A DNA stretch of 21,758 nt, taken from the NCBI GenBank assembly GCA_934234005.1, contig CAKQHC010000014.1, positions 1 through 21,758 on the forward strand, written 5' to 3'. Numbering within the stretch: position 1 is the first letter of the stretch; each line of letters opens with the position of its first letter. Positions 6,820 to 13,693 of this stretch are shown piece by piece. The translations under genes and the position numbers were made by a program. The DNA comes from an uncultured Methanomassiliicoccales archaeon. Its GTDB lineage: Archaea; Thermoplasmatota; Thermoplasmata; Methanomassiliicoccales; Methanomethylophilaceae. The notes beneath the pieces are model-generated. The model did no database searches and was not told the DNA's origin. It worked only from the letters and a program-made list of their open reading frames with translations.

Positions 6820-8875
6820 CTGAGGACCTCAGGCCGATACGTCCGGAGTTGATGGCTTCAGCTATGGTAGAGAATGCGTTTTCCAGATTAGATACTTTGG
6901 TGTACAGTGCACCTTCGTCCGTGTTGGCAATTGCGTCCAGGAATGTCATGTCTACGTTACCGAAACCGATGGCAAATATCGGAATCGCGTTATTCGAACA
7001 TTCTTTGGCCTGTTTCAGGGCCTGTTTGGTATTGCCCCATTTGCCGTCTGTAACTATCACTATTATTCCGGTTCCGATGCGGGATGATAATTCGGACATG
7101 GCAAGACCGAGCGGAGAGCAATCGGTTCCTCTTCCGAACATACTGGGCTTCAGTTCCTTCAGTTTCTCGGAGAATTCGTATGTCGGTTTGTCAAAATCAC
7201 ATAAATATTCTGCTTTGTCCCCAAAAGCAATCAATCCGTAGTGAAACTTGTCGTTGTCATTGTCGGTACCGACACGCTGTATGAAATTGGCTACATTCAA
7301 TTTGGCTCTGTCGAGGGCACCGTCCTTCTCCATACTGCGTGACACATCAATGCAAAACATGATGTTGGTGTCTGTAATATCATCTGCATCGCGCGGTGCA
7401 TCGGATACATTTCCGCCCATCCAGGAATAATCATCGTTTAAGGTTCCGTCGGATACAATCAGTTCTTCTCCGTCGTGCGTGGCTCTGACGGTAATCATTC
7501 CGTTGACGTCATATCCTATGTAAACTTCTATTATCACACCGCATCCGATGTTTTTGAAACCTGAAATTATCTTATGATCCAGTACGGTACAGTCGGTAGG
7601 ATCGCGCGAATCTCCTTGGAGGATATACACATTAAGGCTTCTGGACATGTTGTTCGAGGCTATTCTGAATTCCGTCATTCCTTCCGCAGGAATTTTTGAA
7701 TTGCGTTTGATTATGATTTTGTTGAAGAAACTGTTGCTTCCGGGATCGGTACACAGGGCTCCGATGCTGTGCGATGTGACATCCTTAACATCCATTGCCC
7801 GTACCCCTCTCTTTGTTTTGGCAAACATGCCTGCCATCGTTGCGGCACCCAGTGCTACTGCAACATCCATATCGTCATGTACGGATACGGTTTTTCCGGA
7901 CATCGAACGTACAAATTCCTGTACAGAGGGAATTTTTGAAGATCCTCCGACCATAAGTATTTCGTCTATATCGTCCCATGTGAGATTGTTTTCTTCCATT
8001 ACCGACTCAAGAGACGCTTCTGTCTCCATAAGGAGTGAGCGTGATGCATCTTCGAACCATTCGCGTGTGAAACGGTGTTTTACCCGTTTTCCGGCAATTG
8101 TAATATCCATGAGGTATTCATCATTCGTACTGAGTGCAATTTTGCATTTTTCCGAGGATATTTTCAATTCGCCGAGTGCTACAGAATCTTTTCTTGGATT
8201 GAATTTATGTTCGAGTTCGAATTTTCTGATCATTTTTTCGGTTATGACACCGTCCCAATCCAAACCTCCGAGTCTGCTGTTTCCTCCGGAGGCTATGACG
8301 TCGAGGACTCCGTTTTCGATTTTTATGAACGTAACATCGAAAGTTCCTCCGCCCAAGTCATATACAAGAATCGTACGATTTTTGCTGTTGCGATATCCGT
8401 AATAAATTGCTGCGGATGTCGGTTCGTTTACGACCCTCATAACATTCAATCCGTTTTTCTGTGCGGCTCTTACAGTAGACTTTCTTTGGTTGTCGTCAAA
8501 ATATGCGGGTACGGTAACGACTGCGTGCGTTATATCCTGTACCCCGGTATTCTTTTTGGCGTTCTCGATAAGACCTTTGATCATAATCTCAGAGAGGTCT
8601 TCCGGAGTATAGTCGCGTCCGTTTACGGAGATCAGCTTATCGCTACTGCCTATTCCGTATTTAAAAGCCGAAACACAGCGCCCGATTCCGTGATCCATCA
8701 TACACTTGGCTTCTCTGCCTACAATCGTTTTGCCGTCGTCGGTAAAACATATTACGGACGGCATATACCGATTTCCGTTTTCGTTTGTAACGACTACGGC
8801 TTCTCCCGTGTCGTCTATAGCCGCAACTGTAGAGTTCGTTGTTCCTAGGTCGATTCCAACCCACATTCCCATCAT
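6812..8875 (-). CDS. Hsp70 fused to a von Willebrand factor A domain
   Basis: This 687-residue fusion begins with a full Hsp70 ATPase domain (about 1-375): VGIDLGTTNS (6-15), K72 in FKYGIG, NEPTSAA (150-156), YDLGGGTFD (172-180) and MVGGSS (308-313). A DnaK-type beta substrate-binding domain follows (about 365-475; SHSIGALC, NSKIPAEGMTEFRIA). The helical lid is replaced by a vWA domain (about 503-680) with a complete MIDAS metal site: DVSRS (D510, S512, S514), T584 in GRGTDC, and D610 in VTDGKWGN. vWA domains usually bind protein ligands through a metal, so the fusion may couple ATP cycling to recognition of a partner. It is the first gene of the cassette. ATG 8875 lies about 26 bases from a TATA-like box with no Shine-Dalgarno; ATG 8866, which fits the usual Hsp70 N-terminus best, is an alternative start. 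Confidence 0.92.
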   Translation of the reverse strand: MMGMWVGIDLGTTNSTVAAIDDTGEAVVVTNENGNRYMPSVICFTDDGKTIVGREAKCMMDHGIGRCVSAFKYGIGSSDKLISVNGRDYTPEDLSEIMIKGLIENAKKNTGVQDITHAVVTVPAYFDDNQRKSTVRAAQKNGLNVMRVVNEPTSAAIYYGYRNSKNRTILVYDLGGGTFDVTFIKIENGVLDVIASGGNSRLGGLDWDGVITEKMIRKFELEHKFNPRKDSVALGELKISSEKCKIALSTNDEYLMDITIAGKRVKHRFTREWFEDASRSLLMETEASLESVMEENNLTWDDIDEILMVGGSSKIPSVQEFVRSMSGKTVSVHDDMDVAVALGAATMAGMFAKTKRGVRAMDVKDVTSHSIGALCTDPGSNSFFNKIIIKRNSKIPAEGMTEFRIASNNMSRSLNVYILQGDSRDPTDCTVLDHKIISGFKNIGCGVIIEVYIGYDVNGMITVRATHDGEELIVSDGTLNDDYSWMGGNVSDAPRDADDITDTNIMFCIDVSRSMEKDGALDRAKLNVANFIQRVGTDNDNDKFHYGLIAFGDKAEYLCDFDKPTYEFSEKLKELKPSMFGRGTDCSPLGLAMSELSSRIGTGIIVIVTDGKWGNTKQALKQAKECSNNAIPIFAIGFGNVDMTFLDAIANTDEGALYTKVSNLENAFSTIAEAINSGRIGLRSSDV

Positions 8876-8896
8876 GGGGGGTATAGATTACAGATA

Positions 8897-8910
8897 GAAA
8901 TATTTCGCGT
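8897..8910 (-). promoter_or_regulatory. BRE/TATA promoter of the Hsp70 cassette
   Basis: On the minus strand the sequence ACGCGAAATATTTC has a purine-rich BRE-like element (GCGAA) joined to AAATATTT (8898-8905). The centre is about 26 bases upstream of ATG 8875, giving a leaderless transcript that begins at the Hsp70-vWA start. It lies in the 41-base gap after the arsR-type gene, so the cassette can have its own promoter in addition to read-through. Confidence 0.5.
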
Positions 8911-8916
8911 AGGCGC

Positions 8917-9258
8917 TTATTCTTTTTCAGAAACGTGTTCTAACGCCGTTTCAACGATTGTTTTGATATGTTCGTCGCACAGGGAATAATAGATGCTCCT
9001 TCCGTCTCTGCGGGAAGCCACCAATTTTGCGTCGCGCAATGTACGCAACTGATGCGAAACTGCCGACATAGACATTCCGAGTTTCTCGCTTATATGAAAC
9101 ACGCATAACTCGCCGTTATCGAGTGCCAGAAGTATTCTCATGCGTGTAGAGTCGCCCAATATTTTGAAGAATTCGGAAAGTGAGTCAACTATCGGTTCGT
9201 TGACGATACTTACATTAGCGTCATTTCTGCAATGGCAGGATTTTTCTGAATTGTTCAT
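8917..9258 (-). CDS. ArsR/SmtB-family metal-sensing repressor
   Basis: This 113-residue protein has the ArsR winged-helix fold: FFKILGDSTRMRILLAL, the recognition helix MSAVSHQLRTLRDAKLV, and the wing SRRDGRSIYYSL. Such dimers bind promoter DNA and release it when metal binds. The C-terminal helix DEHIKTIVETALEHVSE has Asp, His(+2), His(+13) and Glu(+16), the exact spacing of the alpha-5 zinc site of SmtB (D104, H106, H117, E120). The N-terminal CHC (residues 8-10) plus Cys in ELCVFHIS could form a second alpha-3N site; the usual ELCVC is ELCVF here. Zn(II), or Co(II), is the most likely inducer. The ATG at 9258 overlaps the preceding stop (ATGA) and has GAGGAAGGT upstream. The target is probably its own operon and perhaps the chaperone cassette behind it. 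Confidence 0.9.
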   Translation of the reverse strand: MNNSEKSCHCRNDANVSIVNEPIVDSLSEFFKILGDSTRMRILLALDNGELCVFHISEKLGMSMSAVSHQLRTLRDAKLVASRRDGRSIYYSLCDEHIKTIVETALEHVSEKE

Positions 9259-9455
9259 TGAACCTTCCTCACACGCAACATGATCAGGATGAGTACGATC
9301 ACGGCAGCGATTCCGAAGATGCCATAGGCTACCTGAAAAGTTTCTACACTGTCAGGGAAGACTAATATTGCGAACGAAAGCGCCAGGAGGATGCCGGCGA
9401 ACAGTACGCAGGCATATGTCAACGGTCCTCTCATGACTGCCGTTACCGAATACAC
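9255..9455 (-). CDS. Small two-helix membrane protein
   Basis: This 66-residue protein consists mainly of two transmembrane helices, about 13-33 (YACVLFAGILLALSFAILVF) and 41-60 (VAYGIFGIAAVIVLILIMLR), with a basic C-terminus (RVRK). No metal-ligand motif or family is recognised. It is the first gene of a pair with the ArsR-type repressor (4-base ATGA overlap), so it could be a small transport or sensing accessory controlled by metal. The start shown is GTG at 9455; ATG at 9434 would give 59 residues and still keep both helices. A/T-rich boxes upstream (around 9463 and 9487) fit either start, so the choice is open. Confidence 0.6.
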   Translation of the reverse strand: MYSVTAVMRGPLTYACVLFAGILLALSFAILVFPDSVETFQVAYGIFGIAAVIVLILIMLRVRKVQ

Positions 9456-9479
9456 GGTTATTATCCTTACTATCCGATA

Positions 9480-9490
9480 TTCATATATTA
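9480..9490. promoter_or_regulatory. TATA-like box in the divergent gap before the Sel1 gene
   Basis: TTCATATATTA lies between the minus-strand membrane/ArsR pair and the plus-strand Sel1 gene. Its near-palindromic core could serve either direction. Toward the plus strand it predicts transcription from about 9510-9512, which favours the later Sel1 start codons (9525 or 9531) over 9507. Confidence 0.4.
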
Positions 9491-9506
9491 CGATGGATAA
9501 ACGGAT

Positions 9507-10457
9507 ATGCTTGTTTTCCGATACATGGTTATGGACGATGCGAATTCTTTGTGTGATCAGGCAGTTGCATATTTCGACAGCAATCCCGAGTATGCTTTTT
9601 CGTTATTCCGCAAAGCCATGGAAACAGGTTCCGCAAACGGGGCATTCGGAATGGCCGAAATGTTATTGAGAGGTCACGGTGTGAAAAAGGATTCGGATCT
9701 TGCAATCTCGATGTATAAATCGGCTGCAGAGGCCGGTCACGCCCCTGCGATGTATCGTTTGGGTCAGTTATGTTCGGGAGAATTCGAAAGTACCGAAAAT
9801 CCGGAGAAGTGCAGAGAATGGTTCCTGAGGGCTGCCGAAGCGGGGCTTGAGGATGCTTATACGGAGATAGCAGGCATATATATGAGCGGTTACGGGGGCC
9901 CTGAGAATTTTGAAGCGGCATTTCATTGGTATTCCCTTGCCGCGGAAGCGGGTCATGCCGATGCGATGTATGCTGTTTCTATGATGTACGGGGACGGAAT
10001 AGGCGTTAAAACCGACCATGAAAAAAGTATAGCCTATATGTGCCGTTCGGCAGAAGCCGGATATCCGCAGGCTATGTTTTCAATCGGCGTTATGTGTCAC
10101 GAAGGAAAAATACCCGGAGGAATAAAAAAGGCCGTAGAGTGGTACGAGTCTGCCGTAAATGCCGGTTTGGAACAAGCCAAGTTCAATCTTGCGACCGCAT
10201 TGTGCGATGCCGATGAAAAAGATTTGACCAGGGCTTTTTCACTGTATAAAGAGTTGGCAGACAAGGGAGATGCCGATGCCATGTATATGGTTGGCAGTAT
10301 GCTTTTGGAAGGTTCCGGAACGGAAAAAGATATTGAAAGCGGTTTTAGATATCTCGGTAAATCCGCTGCATCGGGTAATGAAGCCGCGATGCAGATTGTA
10401 GAGAGCATCCGTCGCAGACAGAACACCCAACTGATTAAAATTGACGGAACCGAGTAA
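9507..10457 (+). CDS. Sel1-like repeat (SLR) protein
   Basis: This protein of up to 316 residues is built from seven full Sel1-like repeats plus a partial eighth. Each is about 36 residues with the pattern A..(W/M)Y..AAEAG..(D/P)AMY.(L/I)G..Y..G.GV..D (for example ISMYKSAAEAGHAPAMYRLG and FHWYSLAAEAGHADAMYAV). These alpha-solenoids, related to TPRs, are protein-interaction scaffolds. There is no signal peptide or membrane segment, so it is likely cytoplasmic. The start is uncertain: ATG 9507 gives the longest form; ATG 9525 or 9531 (MDDANSLCDQA) fits the fold start and the TATA-like box at 9480-9490 better. It diverges from the ArsR pair across about 50 bases and meets the rubredoxin gene tail to tail with no gap. 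A functional link to the Hsp70 cassette is possible but only by proximity. Confidence 0.88.
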   Translation: MLVFRYMVMDDANSLCDQAVAYFDSNPEYAFSLFRKAMETGSANGAFGMAEMLLRGHGVKKDSDLAISMYKSAAEAGHAPAMYRLGQLCSGEFESTENPEKCREWFLRAAEAGLEDAYTEIAGIYMSGYGGPENFEAAFHWYSLAAEAGHADAMYAVSMMYGDGIGVKTDHEKSIAYMCRSAEAGYPQAMFSIGVMCHEGKIPGGIKKAVEWYESAVNAGLEQAKFNLATALCDADEKDLTRAFSLYKELADKGDADAMYMVGSMLLEGSGTEKDIESGFRYLGKSAASGNEAAMQIVESIRRRQNTQLIKIDGTE

Positions 10458-10595
10458 TTACTCTTCAACGGGTTCGAATTCCGATTTGTACTCTCCGCAT
10501 ACGGGACAAATCCAGTCGTCGGGGAGATCTTCGAATTTCACGTCCATTTTGTCATCGTCATAGATGTATCCGCACAGGGGACATTTGTATTTCAT
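10458..10595 (-). CDS. Short rubredoxin
   Basis: This 45-residue protein starts [14 protein letters not shown] and ends with the rubredoxin signature [14 protein letters not shown]. The four iron ligands are C5, C8, C30 and C33, forming an Fe(Cys)4 site for one-electron transfer in the cytoplasm. The gap between the Cys pairs is 21 residues against about 29 in typical rubredoxins (about 52 residues), because the loop that normally carries a GDP.xxGI-like stretch is absent. Start ATG 10595 lies about 28 bases from a TATA-like box and has no Shine-Dalgarno, so it is probably leaderless. Its stop (TAA on the minus strand) abuts the Sel1 gene stop on the plus strand (TAATTA). Partners could include rubrerythrin or oxygen-detoxifying flavoproteins, none of which is in the window. 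Confidence 0.88.
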   Translation of the reverse strand: MKYKCPLCGYIYDDDKMDVKFEDLPDDWICPVCGEYKSEFEPVEE

Positions 10596-10616
10596 TGAAA
10601 ATGTCTCACGCGGTTC

Positions 10617-10628
10617 ATCTATTTAATC
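10617..10628 (-). promoter_or_regulatory. TATA-like box of the rubredoxin gene
   Basis: Minus-strand TTAAATAG within GATTAAATAGAT is centred about 28 bases before ATG 10595, consistent with a leaderless archaeal transcript. Confidence 0.45.
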
Positions 10629-10671
10629 TAAATCCATTTTTGCTCGGTATCGGCATTATTATCTGGATTTT

Positions 10672-10710
10672 TAAAAAATAAGGGGGCGCCCCCACGCAGG
10701 AGGGGACGCC
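10672..10710 (-). terminator. Terminator of the feo operon
   Basis: Read on the minus strand, GGCGTCCCC and GGGGCGCC form a G/C-rich stem with one bulge, followed by CCCTTATTTTTT. GGGGGCGCCCCC (10682-10693) is also a perfect self-complementary 12-mer. It follows the last feo gene by about 12 bases. Confidence 0.65.
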
Positions 10711-10722
10711 GTTTAGCAGAAT

Positions 10723-10896
10723 TCATTCTTCTTTTTTGTCTTCGGGTTCCTTGGATTTGCAGCAATCGCATCCGCAGTTGCATCCGCACGGACCTTTGAT
10801 TTTCTTACCGGTCAGTTTGGAGTAGATCGGGGGTACGACAATGGCCGCAATTACGAGAATCACAACCAGTATGATGACTATGTCTCCGTACATCAT
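10723..10896 (-). CDS. FeoB-associated Cys-rich membrane protein
   Basis: This 57-residue protein has one N-terminal transmembrane helix (about 5-25, DIVIILVVILVIAAIVV) and a cytoplasmic tail with six cysteines in the cluster CGCNCGCDCC (37-46), ending in a charged segment. This matches the small Cys-rich proteins that follow feoB in many anaerobes. They are thought to bind or hand over iron, or to assist FeoB like FeoC, but their role is not settled. ATG 10896 overlaps the FeoB stop as ATGA and has GGAGGAG upstream, so translation is coupled. An immediately adjacent second ATG (10893) is possible. The operon terminator lies directly downstream. Confidence 0.88.
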   Translation of the reverse strand: MMYGDIVIILVVILVIAAIVVPPIYSKLTGKKIKGPCGCNCGCDCCKSKEPEDKKEE

Positions 10897-13058
10897 GCTT
10901 TCTCCTCCATAATCTGGTCAAGCTGTTTGAACGGATCTTTGGCAACCAGGAGGTATGCAAAGAGGGCAATTACAACAACTGTCGCAACGAGTACGAGCGG
11001 GCTGATGCTGACATCGTAGACAAGCGACGCGATACCGTAAAGCACGAGTGCAATGAGGTATGCATAGACGCACTGGTAGATGACGGCAATGAGTGTGTCT
11101 CTCCAGGTTCCGAGCTCTCTGTGAAGTGCTCCGATTGCTGCGAAGCAGGGTGCGCAGAGCATGTTGAACATAAGGAAGGATATCGCACTTGCACTGTTCA
11201 GCATGCCGGCGAGTATGTCCCAAATTTCTTCTCCTTCTTCTCCGACTTCCTGTCCGAGGAGAACTCCGAGCGTACCGACCATGTTCTCTTTTGCGAGAAG
11301 TCCGGTGATGGAACTGACTGTGAGCTCCCAGTTGTCTCCCCATCCGAGCGGGAGGAAGATCCAGTAGATTGCCTCTCCGATGGCTTCAAGGATAGAGCCC
11401 TCGGTGGTGTTGGATCCAATCCAGTTGAAGGATGTATCGAACGAACAGAGAATCCAGATGATGATACAGGACAGTGTGATGAGGGTTGCAGCTTTCTTTA
11501 CGAATGCCCATCCCCTGTCAAGGGTTCCCTTGATTACGTTGAACGGGCTGGGTATGTGGTACGGAGGAAGCTCCATAATGAAAGGTGCGGGCTGGCCTGC
11601 GAGTGCCTTGAATTTCTTGAGAATAATTCCCGAGATAAGGATGCTCACAATTCCCATGAAGTAACAGAAGAGTGCGAGAGATCCGCTCTGTCCGAAGATA
11701 GCACCTGCAATCATTGCGATAACGGGCAGTTTTGCTCCGCAGGGCATGAATGTAACTGTCATTGCGGTGATTCTTCTGTCTCTGGGAGATTCGATGGTAC
11801 GGGATGCGAGAATACCGGGTACACCGCATCCGGTTCCGATAAGGGCGGGGATGAAGGACTTTCCGGAAAGTCCGAAGTATCTGAAAACACGGTCCATAAC
11901 GAAGGCGACCCTTGCCATGTAACCGATGTCTTCGAGGATTGTCATACAAAGGAATAGGATAAGCATCTGGGGAAGGAATCCGATAACGGCTCCGACTCCT
12001 GCAATAATACCGTCAACGAACAGCGACGAGAGAATTTCGCTCTCAACGTTGGCATCGCACCATTCCTGTGCCGCTTCTGTGACAGGTCCGCCGATGAAAT
12101 CATTGAGCCAGTCGGTACAGTATGTTCCGAGACCGGGGATGTCGGTAAGTCCGAATGTGTCGAATCCGATGGCAATACCGAATACAAGGGCCATGATTCC
12201 TATGAAAATCGGGATACCGAGAATCCTGTTGGTGACAATTCTGTCTACTCTGTCGGACATGGTTCCGCGTTCGTCCCTCTTGGCTTTCTTGACGCAGGAT
12301 CCGGTAATCTCGGTAATCTTTGAATATCTGGCATCGGCCATACAGGCATCCGCGTCGTCGTCAAGGGCTTTTTCCATTTCGTCGATGGCGGCGGATACTT
12401 CATTTCTCTCGGCGGAGAATGATTCCATGACTTTCTCATCGGATTCGATGAGTTTCATCGCATACCATCTTTTCTTGTCTTCCGGCACCTTGCCGTCAAG
12501 AGCCGCTTCGGCAGCAGAGATTGCCTTCTCGATTTCGGCACTGTATCTGAGGCCTTCCGGCAATTTCTTGTTCTCTGCTGTGTTCCTGAGTACGTCGATC
12601 ATTTGGTCGATGTTAGTTCCTTTCAGTGCGGACACCGGAACTACGGGGCATCCGAGTTCTTTCGACAGTTTGTCCGCGTCAATTACATCGCCCACTTTGT
12701 TGGCAACATCGACCATGTTGAGTGCGACGATCATAGGTACGTTAAGTTCCAGAAGCTGGAGTGTCAGGAACAGGTTCCTGTCAAGGTTGGTGGCATCAAC
12801 GATGTTTAAAATCGCATCTGGCTTATCGTTGATGATAAAATCTCTGGATACAATCTCTTCCGGAGAATACGGGGACAGCGAATAGATACCGGGAAGATCG
12901 ACGAGTTCTGCCCCGTCCATCTTTCTGACTTTTCCTACTTTCCTGTCTATTGTTACTCCGGGCCAGTTTCCGACACGCTGGTTGGCACCAGTCAGTCTGT
13001 TGAACATCGTGGTTTTACCGCAGTTCGGGTTTCCTGCAAGTGCAATAGTCAAACTCAT
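10893..13058 (-). CDS. feoB: Ferrous iron transporter FeoB
   Basis: This 721-residue FeoB imports Fe(II) across the cytoplasmic membrane. The N-terminal G domain has all motifs: G1 GNPNCGKTT (9-17), G2 Thr in NWPGVT (31-36), G3 DLPG (54-57), G4 NMVD (114-117) and G5 SAL. A helical GDI-like linker (about 165-260, Glu-rich) follows. The membrane part (about 285-715) has two Gate-type halves with the conserved GTGCGVPGI and MPCGAKLPV segments, where the cysteines probably line the path, and several long hydrophobic helices. Length is typical for the family. Start ATG 13058 has AGAGGTGA just upstream. It is the third gene of the feo operon, 77 bases after feoA, and overlaps the Cys-rich peptide gene. 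Iron-dependent repression through the operators at 13667-13709 is likely. Confidence 0.97.
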   Translation of the reverse strand: MSLTIALAGNPNCGKTTMFNRLTGANQRVGNWPGVTIDRKVGKVRKMDGAELVDLPGIYSLSPYSPEEIVSRDFIINDKPDAILNIVDATNLDRNLFLTLQLLELNVPMIVALNMVDVANKVGDVIDADKLSKELGCPVVPVSALKGTNIDQMIDVLRNTAENKKLPEGLRYSAEIEKAISAAEAALDGKVPEDKKRWYAMKLIESDEKVMESFSAERNEVSAAIDEMEKALDDDADACMADARYSKITEITGSCVKKAKRDERGTMSDRVDRIVTNRILGIPIFIGIMALVFGIAIGFDTFGLTDIPGLGTYCTDWLNDFIGGPVTEAAQEWCDANVESEILSSLFVDGIIAGVGAVIGFLPQMLILFLCMTILEDIGYMARVAFVMDRVFRYFGLSGKSFIPALIGTGCGVPGILASRTIESPRDRRITAMTVTFMPCGAKLPVIAMIAGAIFGQSGSLALFCYFMGIVSILISGIILKKFKALAGQPAPFIMELPPYHIPSPFNVIKGTLDRGWAFVKKAATLITLSCIIIWILCSFDTSFNWIGSNTTEGSILEAIGEAIYWIFLPLGWGDNWELTVSSITGLLAKENMVGTLGVLLGQEVGEEGEEIWDILAGMLNSASAISFLMFNMLCAPCFAAIGALHRELGTWRDTLIAVIYQCVYAYLIALVLYGIASLVYDVSISPLVLVATVVVIALFAYLLVAKDPFKQLDQIMEEKA

Positions 13059-13135
13059 TCAATCACCTCTTCCGAAGTCCATAGCTTACGCTGAAAGGCA
13101 AGTTATGATAATCGGAAAACAGCGTCAGACAGAGG

Positions 13136-13357
13136 TCACTCGACCTCGACCATCTCCGCTTCACTCTTTCTGAGGGACAGTTCGTAACCTCTCACGGTAA
13201 TTTCCACGGGATCTCCGAGGGGAGCAATTTTACGTACGTAAATCTCCGTACCCTTGGTAATTCCCATGTCCATGATGTGGCGTTTAACTGCGCCCTCTCC
13301 GCGCAGCTTTACCACTTTTACGGTACTGCCGACGGAAACTTCTTTCAAAGTTGTCAT
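13136..13357 (-). CDS. feoA: FeoA-domain protein
   Basis: This 73-residue SH3-like FeoA protein has the family pattern: TLKEVSVGSTVKVVKL, then GAVKRHIMDMGITKGTEI, then APLGDPVEITVRGYELSLRKSEA. FeoA is a small cytoplasmic partner of FeoB that is required for efficient Fe(II) uptake and may modulate its G domain. A start at 13366 (TTG) is too close to GGAGAG, so ATG 13357 at about 9 bases is preferred. The gene follows the first feoA-like gene by 5 bases. The 77-base gap to feoB shows no clear element. Confidence 0.93.
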   Translation of the reverse strand: MTTLKEVSVGSTVKVVKLRGEGAVKRHIMDMGITKGTEIYVRKIAPLGDPVEITVRGYELSLRKSEAEMVEVE

Positions 13358-13362
13358 AGAAA

Positions 13363-13662
13363 TCAACTCTCCGGACTGATCATGATTTTGGAGGCCATGT
13401 GACGGTCTATGGCTATTTTGGAACCCATGAGATCTATAATCACATTTCCTCCGGAAGTGGAGACTGTGCTCACACGCGAGCCCGGTGTGAATCCGAGGCC
13501 GTTGAGGAATCTCTTTACTTCCTCTTTGCCGCTGATTCTGATCACCGTACCGACATCACCAACCTTCGATAACGAAATCGGAATGCCGGGCACAGATAGA
13601 TCAGCGGCGACTTTTGTGCATTCGCTGCAATCCGTGCAATTATGCTTACCGCATACGCTCAT
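13363..13662 (-). CDS. FeoA-domain protein with Cys-rich N-terminus
   Basis: This 99-residue protein has a FeoA-like SH3 domain at about 28-97 (SKVGDVGTVIRISGKEEVKRFLNGLGFTPG..., GGNVIIDLMGSKIAIDRHMASKI). Before it is a short extension with cysteines C4, C9, C12 and C15 and His7 (CGKHNCTDCSEC), which could bind iron, zinc or an Fe-S cluster. A second FeoA beside a canonical one is common in anaerobes. The Cys cluster suggests a sensing or iron-handover role, which is inference. It is the first gene of the operon: ATG 13662 lies about 27 bases from the TATA box, with no Shine-Dalgarno, so it is leaderless. Two operator-like inverted repeats flank that box. Confidence 0.9.
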   Translation of the reverse strand: MSVCGKHNCTDCSECTKVAADLSVPGIPISLSKVGDVGTVIRISGKEEVKRFLNGLGFTPGSRVSTVSTSGGNVIIDLMGSKIAIDRHMASKIMISPES

Positions 13663-13666
13663 GAGG

Positions 13667-13682
13667 TTTAGGAAGTACTAAA
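13667..13682. promoter_or_regulatory. Operator-like inverted repeat 1 (TTTAG-N6-CTAAA)
   Basis: TTTAGGAAGTACTAAA is a perfect 5-bp inverted repeat with a 6-base spacer, between the feo TATA box and the leaderless start at 13662. Binding here would block initiation. The half-site resembles the TTAGG/CCTAA type used by DtxR/IdeR/MntR-family metal-dependent repressors. Confidence 0.65.
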
Positions 13683-13683
13683 T

Positions 13684-13693
13684 GTATATAAAT
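13684..13693 (-). promoter_or_regulatory. TATA box of the feo operon
   Basis: Minus-strand ATTTATATAC lies exactly between the two inverted repeats. Its centre is about 27 bases upstream of ATG 13662, the standard archaeal TATA position for a leaderless transcript. Confidence 0.7.

Noticed and set aside
9440..9470. ArsR operator made of ACCG-N6-CGGT
   Set aside because: Only a 4-bp match per arm, with mismatched flanks; too weak to call as an operator.
11121..11957. Plus-strand open frame of 278 residues rich in Cys, Glu and Ser
   Set aside because: It is the antisense shadow of the FeoB membrane region; composition is abnormal and no family is seen.
11926..12885. Plus-strand open frame of 319 residues, Ser/Ile rich
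   Set aside because: Antisense of feoB, in which the coding evidence (five G motifs, transmembrane segments) is decisive.
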